Below are positions 35,672 to 47,600 of a DNA stretch of 64,000 bases, in pieces (the stretch's first letter is position 1; every line of letters begins with the position of its first letter). A program made the position numbers and the translations under genes. Below the pieces are notes generated by a model that saw only the letters and a program-made list of their open reading frames with translations, did no database searches and was not told where the DNA came from. The stretch is from Ilyonectria destructans (Eukaryota; Ascomycota; Sordariomycetes; Hypocreales; Nectriaceae): positions 1,674,001 through 1,738,000 of the forward strand of contig JAHEWK010000005.1 in the NCBI GenBank assembly GCA_020740775.1, given 5' to 3'.

Positions 35672-36089
35672 GACCTTTATTGTCGTATGTGAGGGCAATT
35701 GGCGGAAATCACGAACCCATCTCGTTGCTCAGGCAGACCGAGCTATTGAAGGTGGCCTTGACTGCGAGTACCGTGAGAAACATTGGAGGGGTAGTGGAAG
35801 TTGTAACCTGAAAGGGTGTGATAGTATATAAGAGTCATCAAATTATAAGTAAAAGAGTATTTTGACAAGCTATGTCCGCTTTTCGTCTTGTTATGTTGCT
35901 CAATCCAACGCCCAAAGTCATTATGGTGCCTGAATACAAACCTACCTTGCTCACACCAACTTCAAATCCCCAAAATTTACCTTCCATTACCATCTTTTCC
36001 ATCCAGCTCTTTTTCCGGCTTCATGTTTTCGGAATACGCATCATATTAGTCGAGAGTCAATCTCCCATGAAGACGGATACGTTTTCAAC
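35672..36089. other. convergent 3' region, oxidase / MFS transporter
   Basis: Lies between two convergent stop codons; AT-rich in the middle. Only short unsupported open frames are present. Confidence 0.5.
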
Positions 36090-37465
36090 TTATAATCTTG
36101 CCGGTTGTCGCTTCAGAGGGTAGCCAAGTATACCAAACGATGAACAGAGCATACAGCTTCCAAGGAAGATGATCAGGGGTTGGAACTTCCCCAAACCATA
36201 CCCCGACATCACAGAGCCGGTTGTCAAGCTCGCAGCGAGCGGGCCAGTCGCGATGTTTCCAATACCTCTGCCAAAAGCCATGAGACTAAAGGGCAGTTGT
36301 GGATCTTCAGATAGAACTGAGCCAAATTTGGTCCAAAACACAACATATCCTCCAGCAAACCAACCATAGACAAGAGAAAAAGTCATGATCGTTTCGAGGG
36401 AACGCGCACACCCCCATAGAGCGAAGGATGCGATCGCAGATGCAAGTGAGGACACGCAGACAAGAATAAGGACATTATTGACCCGATCAGAAAGCAAACC
36501 AAATCCAACTTGTCCAAATACTGTCGCCCCGTTGTTCAATGCCAGAATAAGAGCACCCATGGTGGTAGACAAGCCCAAATCAGAAGCAAAAGAGGGGAGA
36601 TAAAGTGAGGGGATATAGTATGCAAACCCTTGAAAAAGGTTAGATACGGCGAAGCAATAGAACAAAGGCTCCGAGAGAAATTGAATGTCGACTGTCCGAA
36701 ATGCAGAGTGAGCTGAAGGGGGTAGTCGGCCCTTGACAAAAGGGAGGACTGGTGCAATCAAGACAAACTGAGCAACTGCGACTACCCGAAGGGTTGTACG
36801 ATAACCGTACTTCGACAGCAGCATCTCGAGGAGGAAGGGCAAACCAACGCCACTCGCACCACCTCCGCCGTAGAGGACCCCGTAGGCGAATCCGCGCCGC
36901 TGAACAAACCATTCGTTCAGCATGCGCAGCAATGGAAAGTATAGCATTAAGAAGCTAACTCCGTAGAAAATGCCTTGGGTAGCAATGAGGCCCTTGACGG
37001 ACGTGCAGAAGGATGCAGCGAAAAGGGACAAGGCGCAGCCAGACCAGCCAGCCACGACCATATAGCGCTGGAATCGCTGGTATCTCTTGACAAGAGGCAT
37101 CGCGAACGGGGCGCCAATGAAATAGATGCTTGTTGATAAAGTTCCAACAATGGCAATATTATTATCCCCAGCAAATTCAGGCTGGCGAGAATAGTAGTCT
37201 TGGAAGACACCATAACTCAGAGGGAAGCCTAATGCCGGACTGTTAGTGACTGAATTACCACTGACGATGGGAATGATTTACCCCAAAGCAACGCTTCGAC
37301 AAAGAAGCTAGCAAAAAGGAACTTCCAAGCCTCGGGCCCTTGGTCAACTGGGGGTAGAACCTGAACATGGCTGCCGTTCTGTTCGTCGTGGTCGCGCCCA
37401 AGTGAGTCCTCCTCGTTAGGAAGAGGCCGAAGCTCAACAGCTGCAGAATCAGTCGACGATCGCAT
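36090..37465 (-). CDS. MFS monocarboxylate-porter-type transporter (440 aa)
   Basis: Exon 1 is 37465-37282 and exon 2 is 37228-36090; the 53-bp intron has GTAAAT and TAG and keeps frame (LLWGFPLSYGVFQDYY). The cytosolic N-terminus of about 45 residues is followed by 12 predicted helices. The opening AWKFLFASFFVEALLWGFPLSYG with GVFQDYY, the GVLYGGGGASGVGLPFLL block in helices 4-5 and the FGLLSDRVNN loop are typical of fungal monocarboxylate porter homologues (MCT-like). Direction and substrate cannot be read from sequence. Tail-to-tail placement with the amino acid oxidase suggests, without proof, transport of keto acids or related carboxylates. Confidence 0.9.
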
Positions 37466-38151
37466 TATAGCTGAAAATGTTTGAGGACAGGAGAGCTGGT
37501 TTGAAAGGAAAAGAAGAAGTTGAGTTGGATGGAACGAGGGGAGAGGTTGATGAATGAATTGAAGAATTTATATACACAAGGTTCTGGGCCAAGGGTTCAA
37601 GGCCTAGGGTTCAAGGCCTATTTCCCTTTAATTTATTGTTTTTGCGCCCTCGGGCTTGACTTCCGAATGGCGGGGCCGCGCTGTTAGATGTGACAGTCGA
37701 GTCCTGGTATTAGTACTTCCCCACAAGCGTCTCCAACCAGCAATAATATTTGTATTTACCCCGCTGCGCTAGGGAGTCATTGACTTCCATCAACACTAGC
37801 ATGCTCGCGAATGTTAACTTCTCTGGGATGAATTTCGGTGTGTCATAAGTTATGCCGGCTCGCGTCTTGGCCAACCGGCCCGGACATCGAGCGAATCGGC
37901 AACAGCTCGGCCTTGTTCCGACTGTCCATGTGCTCTGATATTACAGAAGGCGTGTCTTCAGTTTACAGATGAGTGAAATTCGAAGAAGGCGCTCTTTGTG
38001 ATTCCTCATACGCCACGTCCTAATACTTTGCATTACTTCTAGTTCAGAAGAGGGAGAGAGATATTCCAAAGCTCCGCCGCCTACGATCGTCTAACAAAAC
38101 ATATGCCAAGCCGCACAAAGAAAAGGCCATCACTCTCAGCTTGACGTTCAC
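37466..38151. other. promoter of MFS gene and 3' end of deaminase-like gene
   Basis: No gene was found. A short direct repeat, AAGGGTTCAAGGCCTA / TAGGGTTCAAGGCCTA, occurs at about 37590-37620. Confidence 0.45.
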
Positions 38152-38811
38152 CTATTTCCAGGTACTCGCGCTGTCAGCTCCCCTCTTCTTGCCCTCTTGA
38201 TACACGTCGCTTAGTCCGTCATACAACCCCTTGACCCTCTCCACCTCCGACCTCAAATGTTCTCGTTTTTCGGTGTCCTCGACTTTCTCTACTAAGTCGT
38301 TCAGGCTCCGAGCCGTAAAGAACTTGTTGACTTTGTTATACAAGGCCCTGCTCTTCAACGCCTCCTCGTCCTCGTCAGCTGCCCGCACCCGAAACACCTC
38401 CTCGAGGATGTCGATGTCATACGGAATGGCAAACCGGTCACGACTATCCTCAGAGGTGAACAGGAAATACAGCTCCTTGAATCCTGACCATGTGATGCCA
38501 CTCAAGCAAAGACTGCAAGGCTCATGCGTCGCCAGGAAGACGCAGTCGTCGCGCGGATTAGGCCGCGTGCTGGCGTCGGGGAAGGAAACGGTGTAGAACT
38601 GCTGGATACAGTTGATCTCGCCGTGAAGGAGAGGAGAGACGCGCTCATTGTTGGTTGAGACGGTGTATGGCGCCAGTGTTGAGGAAGAGAGGATAGCGGC
38701 ACCAAAGAGCTTGCTGCCGGAGGAGACGCCGGCACGAGTGAGTGGGATAATATCAAATTCGATAGTGTGGAGGAGGGCAACTAGAATATCCTCAGCAGAT
38801 TTGGAAGCCAT
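38152..38811 (-). CDS. cytidine/deoxycytidylate deaminase-fold zinc protein (219 aa)
   Basis: Single exon. The zinc-dependent deaminase signature is complete: His63-Gly-Glu65 (LLHGEINCI) and Pro98-Cys99-x-x-Cys102 (EPCSLCLSG), where His and the two Cys bind zinc and Glu is the proton shuttle. The C-terminal ~70 residues are charged and helical (KVEDTEKREHLRSEVER), forming an extension not needed for the core. There is no signal peptide. Substrates of relatives include cytidine, dCMP, guanine, tRNA adenosine and small secondary metabolites, so the substrate is left open. Proximity to nitrogen-related genes fits nucleobase or amine deamination, but that is inference. Confidence 0.88.
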   Translation of the reverse strand: MASKSAEDILVALLHTIEFDIIPLTRAGVSSGSKLFGAAILSSSTLAPYTVSTNNERVSPLLHGEINCIQQFYTVSFPDASTRPNPRDDCVFLATHEPCSLCLSGITWSGFKELYFLFTSEDSRDRFAIPYDIDILEEVFRVRAADEDEEALKSRALYNKVNKFFTARSLNDLVEKVEDTEKREHLRSEVERVKGLYDGLSDVYQEGKKRGADSASTWK

Positions 38812-39149
38812 GTCGAAAAGAATTGTGGTCCTTGTCTCGTATGTGATTACCGAAATGATTCAGAGACCAAGAAATGAGGGGGAGTTGTTTCAATATATAA
38901 CGTTGGATGCCGTATCTTTTATCGTGGCCGATGGGTGGCGTTCCACCCTTATCGGAGCCGTCCGTCGCGTTAACGGAGGCGTCGACAATTCGCCGGCGGC
39001 GACCCGGCGACCTCCGATCGGGAACCTGCGGAGCTAGCGCCCCGGGGAAAGAACACGGGTATGCAAACATGGAGAATAGGATTGTTTCTCCAGAACAGTA
39101 ATTTAAAAAGTCATGATTGGGCTGCAGAATCAATTTAGGGTTGGTATTT
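38812..39149. other. divergent spacer
   Basis: Promoter region of the deaminase-like gene; nothing else is recognised. Confidence 0.4.
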
Positions 39150-40295
39150 CCATAAATAATCTATGATGATTGCCCACTTTATTACCTCGTCGGATAAGTT
39201 CGTCCCAATGCTTTGGGACTGCGAGATCATCGGACATTCCGTTCCCTCTTTGGACTGGTCACCACAATATAACTGTCGGGTAATAACGCCTACGTCAAAG
39301 GAACATGGGCTTCTACTCTACCAGCAACGGCCTATGGTACTGGATTGGCTACTTAAGTTTGGCAAATCTCATGTCTATACCGCACCAGAAGCGAGTGGCC
39401 CCTGGGCTATGGCTTCCATCATTGACACTTGCTATTATGATTGCGGCCTGCATATTGACGACGATGACAAGACGTACGTAGTCTGCGGCATCAATTACAT
39501 CATGATTGCTGAACTAGACATCGACGGGCTTTCCTGTGTCTACCCGGCAGGTCCTTAGTGCTCCCGATGCAGTTGGCCATCTTGAAGGAAATCGCCTCCA
39601 TAAGAAGGATGATACCTACTACATATGGCGTCGCCCAATGGACTGAAACTGATAGGTTTGAAGGAAATGAGCTCGGGGTTGCGTGGGAATGGAACCACAA
39701 CCCGGATGAGACGGGATTTAGCATTGATGATGGCCTCACGCTCTTCACCGCGACAATAGCAGACGATATCTTCAGCGCTCGCAACACCCTCACCCGTCGC
39801 GGCCACGGCCCTAGTACAGTGGCGACTATTTGGATCAACTTTTCTCAAATGGCCAATGGCGATCGCTGTGGCCTCGCTGCGTTCCGAGATGAGAGCTCTT
39901 CTATTGGCATCGAACGCTCTGAGGATAGCTATGCGATTGTGGTGAGAGAGGGAATGAAACTCAATGCATCCTAGGAAACAGAAAGCTTCGGCAGTATTTC
40001 CGCGACCATTGTAATTGATCAGGACAGCATTTGGCTCTGGGGAACTATGGACCCCCAAGCGAGAGGCACAAAGAAGGGATCATTCTCCTATAGCATTGAT
40101 GGTGTCATATTCATGACGATGGGTTCGGAACTTAACCTCAACGCAGGGTGGAAATATTTCCCCGGATACCGCTGGGGTATATTCAACCACGCCACACAAG
40201 CGCTTGGTGGTTCTGTTCTAGTTACCGAGTTTAGTCAGGTTCAAAGGGCTATTTTATCGAATGGATACTTTGAACTATCACCCGACCGCACATAG
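39150..40295 (+). pseudogene. decayed GH43 glycosidase (beta-xylosidase-like)
   Basis: Fragments of one GH43-type enzyme lie in order but in different frames. These are SSDKFVP with GHSVPSLDWSPQYN (frame of 39163), NNAYVKGTWASTL and SNGLWYWIGYL in the other frames (about 39285-39350), FGKSHVYTAPEASGPW and CYYDCGLHIDDDDKTY back in the first frame, GHLEGNRLHKKDDTYYIW near 39560-39625, then the C-terminal beta-sandwich (AWEWNHNPDETGFS, NTLTRRGHGPSTVATI, YRWGIFNHATQALGG). The N-terminal start and signal peptide, and the catalytic centre after YYIW, are missing. At least four frameshifts and a stop near 39974 separate the parts. Intact members are secreted hemicellulases. This copy is dead or badly damaged. 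Confidence 0.8.
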
Positions 40296-41174
40296 TCACC
40301 GGACAATACTAGGATTCCGGCCCACCGAATCGTATGTTGCGACGAGATCATTCCGCTCGTGTGTATTTCGTACTCGGGGCTGCACCATTGGCCGAGGCCG
40401 GCGACTGGATTAAGGAGTCCGAGGCACGACTTTCCCCATAGAGTGGTTCGCACTGATGTGGATCTATAGCTTGCAAGGGTGGTCATATAGATATTATTGG
40501 CTAATCTACGGTGGTCCTCAATTAGAACGATCCCTGACGAAATCTTAGGCGAGGCCGCGAAGGAGAGCGAGTTTATCACCACATAGGAGGGTATAAGGCT
40601 TTCTGCAGAACTATTACAACATATATGTCTAAGTTAACTCACCATTTCAGTTTAATTCCTTTAGGTAGCTGATTTGATCTGCACAGCTGCAGGTACGAGT
40701 TGCACAGCTGCACCTTTAAACGTGCTGGCAATGGGTCAACCCATGATGTCCGGGGAATCTCTGGGGAATATGTGGAGAAGGATCCTCACCGAGAGCCGCA
40801 CCACTACTACTGGTCCGGGTTTAACGTATTCTACCGGCTCCCCGCACATAAATGGCATTCTTCTCCACGAGCTAAGATCAACTTAGCTTAAGTGCCCCGG
40901 ATTTGGCGTGGAGATCGACAATGAATGGATGGGCTGATAGCAAGGTTTATTTAACCGGTTCAATGGAAAAGAGCTCTGAGGAACCCCTGGTGCGCTTACG
41001 ATGCCCTAAATGGGCAACTCAATCACTGACCCATCGTTGACCATCGCCTTGGGTCTTGAGTTAAGGCTCTTACCGCTAAGACGATAGATATAAAAGAACT
41101 GCATCATCCTAATCACATATATCATGGTTCTTCAGTCCTTGGAAAAGTGACAATACAAGACTCAGCATCCAACC
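40296..41174. other. intergenic, possible further relics
   Basis: Open frames at 40674-40891 contain a peptide (GNGSTHDVRGISGEYVEKD) that looks coding-like but is not recognised. No intact gene is present. The last 300 bp serve as promoter of the carboxylesterase, with a TATA-like ATATAAAA at about 41087. Confidence 0.35.
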
Positions 41175-43094
41175 ATGGCGCCATATCTCAGGCTTGCTCT
41201 TGTGGCTCTCCCGCTGCTCCAGAGTGTGTTTGGTGCCCAAGCGCACGCAGGCTCACCGACTGCTAAGGTCAAGAACGGAACATATGAAGGCAAACATGTG
41301 GCTTCATATGATCAAGACCTTTTCCTCGGCATTCCCTACGCACAGCCTCCTGTTGGAAATCTCCGTCTCCAGAATCCTCAGAGCTTGAATACCACATTTA
41401 AAAAACGAAGTGCTACCGATTATGCTGATTCTTGTGTCGGTTATGGGGTAAGTGATGCCTAATTAGAGTTCGAAACTATCTGTTATTTCCTTTTACTCAC
41501 ACGCCTCCCATTCTAGAACAGCGCCGCGTGGCCCTTCACCTTGAGCGAAGACTGCCTGACCTTGAACATCGTCAAGCCTGCCAGCTCTAACCGCAGCAAC
41601 AAGGATAAGCTCCTCCCCGTCGGTGTGTTCATTCATGGCGGAGGCTGGTCTCAGGACTACAGCGCAAACGGTGTCTACAACTTAAGCTTCATTGTCGAGG
41701 AATCTGTTAACGCTGGCAAACCATTCATTGGTGTTTCCGTGGACTGTGCGTATTTTCATACTAATTCGTATTTCAACGCCATGTGAGCCTGATGCTAATT
41801 TCCCACTTAGATCGCCTTTCTTTCTGGGGGTTCATGGCTTCCCAAGATATCCTTGATGCCGGCGTCGCCAATCTTGGTCTCAAGGACCAGCGACTCGCCT
41901 TGCATTGGATCAATGAGAACATCAAGGCGTTTGGCGGAGATCCCAAAAAGGTTACCATCTGGGGCGAGAGCGCTGGCGGCGGAAACGTCGGCTACCACGC
42001 CACTGCTTTCGGTGGTCGTGATGATGGCCTCTTCCGTGGCATTATTGCGGAATCCGGTGCTGAAGGCACTGACATAAAGAATCTCACAGCACCCCAGCAA
42101 CGCTATGACACGGTCGTCAAGACGGTTGGATGTGACTCCGAGGCTGATAAGCTTGCATGCTTGCGCAAGGTGCCATTCAATGAGCTCAATGCCACAATCA
42201 CCAAGATTTCCGGCGGCTTTTACCCAGTTGTGGATGGAGATCTTGTCCCGGATCTATCGTCCACGCTACTTGCCAACGGTAACTTCACTAAAACGCCCAT
42301 CTTACTCGGCACGAATACGGATGAGGGCACTCTTTTTAGCAGTACAGATATCAGCACAGACAAGCAGATTGAAAGTATCATCCGAGCAGCTGGGCCAGAT
42401 GAAAGCACGACCAAAATTCTCATGGCACTGTATCCCAACGTCGATTCACTTGGCCTGCCAACTGACTACCGCGTGACAGCTACTAGTCCGGTCGGGGCTC
42501 AGTATAAACGCGCAATTGCTTTATCTACTGATCAGTTGTTCCTCGCATGGAGGCGCATTAGGACTGATGCATGGTTCAACCATGGAGTTCCGACGTATTC
42601 TTACCTGTTTGAATCCCCTCTCACCACCTCTCGTAAGTAGCCTCCCCAGAACTGCACATTAACGATCGACTAAGTTCTTCCATTTGATACTGTAGGGGAG
42701 TATATGGGCACTACCCACTTCACAGAGATTGGTTACGTTTTCTACAACAGACTTGGCCTAGGATACCCTGCCGCCATCAACCCTCTTGCGAATGCTAGCA
42801 AGGATGTGCTGGCCTTGGCGAAGCTCACCACCCGCATGTGGATAAGCTTTATTCATGACCTCGATCCTAATAACCACGGAAGTGAGTGTTCAATTTATGC
42901 TATGACATGGAAAATTGTGTCTGACAGAACTTATAGTCCGGGGTGTCGATAAGTGGCCGGTCTATAATGCCACTGGCGGCTATGGGGAGAACTTCCACCT
43001 GACACCCAAGACATTTGGCGTAACTCCTGATACCTTCCGACTTGCAGGAACCATCTTTATAAACTCTGTTGCCCTAGAGCAGTATGGGAGATGA
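41175..43094 (+). CDS. secreted type-B carboxylesterase/lipase (555 aa, 5 exons)
   Basis: Exons: 41175-41447, 41517-41745, 41811-42632, 42696-42881 and 42937-43094; the introns of 69, 65, 63 and 55 bp are GT...AG and keep frame. For the last intron the TATAG acceptor at 42936 is preferred because the nearer CAG lies only 2 nt past the branch A. The signal peptide (about 1-20) is followed by the alpha/beta-hydrolase fold of carboxylesterase B. Landmarks are FLGIPYAQPPVGNLRL, EDCLTLNIV, oxyanion-hole HGGGW, nucleophile elbow GESAGGG (Ser in TIWGESAGG), acid region GTNTDEGTLF and a likely catalytic His in GTTHFTEIGYVF. Several N-glycosylation sites occur. It hydrolyses extracellular esters; substrate unknown (lipids, feruloyl or xenobiotic esters). 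Confidence 0.92.
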
Positions 43095-43467
43095 TTATTC
43101 TTTTCGGCGGAGGAGGAAATGAGGACAGCTTTAAGCTATTAGCAATGACTAACTCAGGTCGGTTTCTAGGCAGAAAATGTTATACATGTATTACTTTGCC
43201 AATGGAATAACGCATAACGGCTTATAATATATTGTTTAGATTAGGCCACTTTGGGAAGACCTGAAAATATTCGCTTTTTGGTTTTCAATCCTCGATTTAC
43301 TAAATTAATTTCAGAAAGAAACCTGCTTTGTCGACCGAGTTGAAAATCCAGTAGAAAACTCCAAACATCGACTAATGCGCCCCGAAATCCTTCTCAAGTG
43401 TCTAGTGAATCGCCTATCTACAGAGAACAGATCTTCATCTCTTCAGCGTCCTATATCGCATATATCG
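43095..43467. other. 3' flank of carboxylesterase, AT-rich
   Basis: AT-rich sequence with no gene recognised, running into an LTR-like repeat. Confidence 0.4.
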
Positions 43468-43771
43468 GGATATCGGATTTCTGCGGCTATGACGGCAGTG
43501 AAGCTTTCCTTCTATCATCATAGGCGTCCATCGCCACCTGCCTCGTCGTCAGCCTGGTCATCGACCTAGCCCTAGCCCTAGCTTTTCCTGATTTTGTCAA
43601 TAGCTAGCTGAAGCCAAAGACTCCGAAGCATCCGGAGCCTCTCGGCTGTCCGAGGTCATCCGAGGTTATCATCAGTCTTTTCGTCTATAAGACTGACCCA
43701 AAGACCCTCATTAGATAGGAAGAATATCAAGAGCTTCTCACACACATGATCATTTCCATCTACTAGATGCA
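43468..43771 (+). mobile_element. LTR-like dispersed repeat, copy A
   Basis: Shares its whole length, with many transitions, with 60315-60597. Common blocks are GGATATCGGATTTCT, CAGTGAAGCTTTC, CCGAAGCATCCGGAGCCTC, CGGCTGTCCGAGGTCATCC, a TATAAGACT promoter-like block, ACCCAAAGACCCTC and CACACATGATCATTTCC. It ends in CA as LTRs do. Copy A also has a CCCTAGCCCTAG run near 43568. A copia RNase H relic lies 0.4 kb downstream. It is most likely a decayed LTR. Confidence 0.65.
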
Positions 43772-44206
43772 ACATCCTATAATTAACAAGTATTTTGCCA
43801 CATCACGAACACTTTGACTATTGTAAGAACTCACACGACACATAAGCCCCCCACAACATTTTCCTTTATTCTTCAGATACAGAATAACATACCTGCCCTG
43901 ACGGTGCACATGTTGGTTCTGACGATCTTTTCATAAGAGGGCTTGCTAATCTTAGTCCGACTATCATAGCAAAAAGGGAAATAGAGACCTTCAAAAATGA
44001 CAACGAGATAAGTAAGCAGGAAGGAGTATGAGGCTGTTAAATTTTAGGGTCATCATGAGACGTCTAGAACTTCTTCCAGACCAGCTGCTAGGAATCCGGT
44101 CTCAGACTGCTGGCTTCTTCCAAGTTACGATAGCCCTAGCGACCCTGACCTTCTTAGTTCTTTGAAGACAACAGTCACAGCGCAATTCAGCAGCTATCTT
44201 CGAATT

Positions 44207-44338
44207 TCATCAGACGCAAGCTTTGGAGGCGATCAGAGAAGTCGGAAGTCGTCCCATGGACCAATTTTATTCCTCTTTATCGGACCCATGGGCTGGAAAC
44301 CCGGGAAACAGGATACTATTACAACCTCATCAACAGAG
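44207..44338 (+). pseudogene. Ty1/copia retrotransposon RNase H relic
   Basis: One frame from 44207 reads SSDASFGGDQRSRKSSHG, then a hydrophobic strand, GPMGWKPGKQDTITTSSTE. This is the last part of the copia pol RNase H domain, where SDASF, RRSSQG, WKS.KQ and TxSSTEAE are conserved. It stops at the edge of the inverted repeat that starts at 44335. No other pol part survives nearby, so it is a small relic. Confidence 0.75.
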
Positions 44339-44658
44339 TAGCCATCTCATATATTGCCTAGGCCTTATAGTCCGTAATAAAGATAGCGGAGGGTGGTTCA
44401 TTGTCTCGAGGGTCACAAGCCAGATAGTCTGCTGGTTATCACATTCGATTTCTAACTACTGACACACACACACAACTAAGGAAGCCCTAGCAACCCAACG
44501 GCTTTTCAAGCATCTATGACTGTAGTTAGATCAGTAGTTAGAAATCCAGTGTGATAACCAACAGACTATCTGGCTTGTGACCCTCGAGACAATGTACCAC
44601 CCTCTGCTATCTTTATTACGGACTATAAGGCCTAGGCAATATATTAGATGACTACTCT
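44335..44658. repeat. inverted repeat, 128-bp arms, 68-bp loop
   Basis: Arms 44335-44462 and 44531-44658 are reverse complements with about 8 mismatches (about 94% identity by eye), most of them transitions. Both contain ATATTGCCTAGGCCTTATAG at the same distance from the outer end. The loop has a short (AC)n run. A transcript through it would form a long hairpin. The left arm continues directly from the copia RNase H relic, so it may have arisen by inverted duplication of retroelement sequence. Confidence 0.9.
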
Positions 44659-47600
44659 ATCGGCTACCCTCCATCTCACTCTCTTCATCTTTATGTCTCA
44701 AGGGTGCTCTAACTGGCAAAATAATTGCATATTTCTGTTTAACAAGTGAGTTAAAGATAAAGTATTATAAGAGATGCTAAAGTCTTAGAACTTACCTAAA
44801 TAATGCATTGATGCTTTTATGGATTCAATAAAGGTAGCTTAACCTGTTGTAAGATTTTAATACATTCTGGAATGTTATGTCACCGATCTTGCTGGTGTTG
44901 CTGTGTCTCAGTGAAAATTCCCCGTGTCTTATGTGACTACTCCAGGAGACGAACTACGCCGAGACAATAGGTTATAAATTCCCATCCTCGTTTCGTGCGC
45001 TCTTCCTATCGTTAAAGCAAGTGGTGCCGCCGTATTCATGGGTGTAGATCATTGTTACCTTACACAAACTGAGGCGGGGAAATCCGGGATCAAGAAGTTC
45101 ATGAAGGCTATGATAGTGTCTCGTGATCAAGTCTGTATCCAATTCTTTTTTAAATAGGAGATTATAAATAGACTATATCGGTAGCATGACTTTGGAAAAT
45201 CTGGTCGTTTAAATAGTGATAATGTTACTTTACTATCCGTAGCATATACTCATATTTGCGAAGGTGTACCAGAGTAGTTCGCGGTTGTTTCGGACAGCAT
45301 CTAACTCCAAGGTACACTAGAATATGATGTTTTTTTTTGGATACGGTCAGTAAGAAGACGTCTATTTCATATCATGAATTCAACCTTGCTAGAGGATTAT
45401 GCGTTATAGGGCCAAGATGCTGTGTTGGGGACCTTTGGTCTTTGGGGATGTAGGGGCGTCGATGCAGTCCTCGCTTTTCCGTCTGGAAATAGGTCACCAA
45501 AGCGGGCTGTCAACAAGAAATTCCACCTTTCTTTAGGACTATTTACTTATCCCAATTAGTAAGTCTTTGAGATTAGTTAGAACGGTTTTGGGTCCGGCAA
45601 GGTAGACGTCCGTCACCGTCGCAGTCATGATCGCTATGATCAATTGCTGGTATTTTTAGCCATAGTTTGTGGCATCCTTGAGTGAATCATTTAATCAGAC
45701 GGTACTTGAAATGGTATCCGCCATTCTTGTCTATTTTATTCATTTCCATTGACCCCGGTCTTGGCCTTCCTTACTGTCGTGGACGCATCACCACTACAGT
45801 CATTAGCAAGCTGCCTTTTTCAGTGGGCAGTTGGGTTTCTAGCCTCTCTTGTTCCATCCCACCACCACCTCTCAGCTGCGCACCATTCTCAACATCGCCT
45901 ATCATATTTTTCTGACTTTTGACTTGATATTTCAGGCCACTTGATGTTGCAACGTACGTCCCATACTTTGCATGTCACATTGCAACATATAGTGGGCCTC
46001 TTCTTGTATCAACCTTCCCATGTGATTAAGGGTTCTCTATAAAGACAAGACGTCGAAGCAAGGAGATAAAAAGAACCAAGTCAATTCTGGTGAGCTGGCT
46101 GGCATTCTTTAATCACAATATCCCCAATTCAATATTTTCAGGTGTTCTCACCGTCTGGGGGTTCCGGAACCAAGAATCTCAGTGGTGATGTTCCTCAATG
46201 GATCAACAGGGTTGATAAAACCTGTATAAACAAAGCTTGGTCCTTGTCGCTAATCTGGGTCAACATAGGGCTGACCCATTCTTCAGGGGCTTTGATAATA
46301 TGCACTTGGTAACAATAACAATAAGTAGATATTTTTCACATGTCATTGTTTCCGTCGCCTCTCGCATGCATTCCATGCAGCAGCTGTAAAGTAAGCTCTT
46401 GTATCAACACGAGACTCCCTGGTTCCTCAATCACTACCCTACAGTAACATCGGAACATGCTGCAAGCCACCAAACGAAACGCTTCGCATGTCGGACGTTT
46501 TCACCCGGGTCGTCGGGCCCCTCTCTCCTTTTGGATGACCATTGACGGCCTAGCCAGAGGGGGAAGGGGAGAGGGGAGATTGCGGTCACTAGCCTCTTCC
46601 ACACCCCTGAGGCCTCCTCGTAGTAGCCCTATGCCGTGCCAGCCCTACAACGCATCCGGTAAGCACGCTATGGACAGGTGATTTAATCGGGTATTTTCAT
46701 CACTTGTGTGATGCATACGGAGAAAAAAAAACTGCCTATCCTAAATCTAATCTCATTCTTAATCGTTCATTTCGTGAAATGAAGGCACGCTTGTAAAAAG
46801 ATCGACTCAAAGGCGCCGACACGGCAGCGACATGATAGGTCGTCGAATATCTGATATCAAGTCTCGGCGATCGGATGAGATGACACTTCCATCCATCCCG
46901 CATTCGCTGGCTGCCGCTGGCCCACCGTAGTCCTCGCCCACGCTCCTTGGCGAAACAAACGGGCAGGTTAAGCACGAACGGCGAAGTACCGAGACCCAGG
47001 GGAAGGGGTTCACAACAATGAACCAACTTCTATCGCCAGGCAGGGGTACTGCCGCTCTTCCGAGCCCTCATTTCATTTTACCGTTACCATCACGGTCGGC
47101 TGAACCTGAGACTGAAGGGAGCCAATCATGTAGTCTGCGTGGCTTAGTCTAGCCCGCGACGGACTGTGACCGTTGCTCGCTAGCTTTGTTCAGTCAAAAC
47201 ACCCTCCTTCCTTTTCTTCTTCGGCCGGTGCGCTCGACCTATTTGAACGGTGAGAGTCCGTGGTTTCTCAGAAAGGATTAGCTGGCGGACCGAGCATGTT
47301 CAAGACGAGTGCGTGCCATCATAGTGATCATAGTGCATGATTTACCACTCGTGCACGGCTTGCAGCCTCCGGCTCATCGCTTGGGTGCATGGACTCCGAG
47401 AGCCCGGTGTTGGCTGAGATGACCAACTCGACAACTCTAGCGCAGTGATGTGCAGATTTCCTGTAACAGACACAAGGGTTGCGTTGGTTACTTAGTGCTT
47501 GCTTTGTGGCCAATTTGGGCTTCCATGTTGCATCAAATAGTTCTAAATTTAACATTTAGATGATTACACGGGTGAGGCGTGCCCTCCGGATATGTATGAT

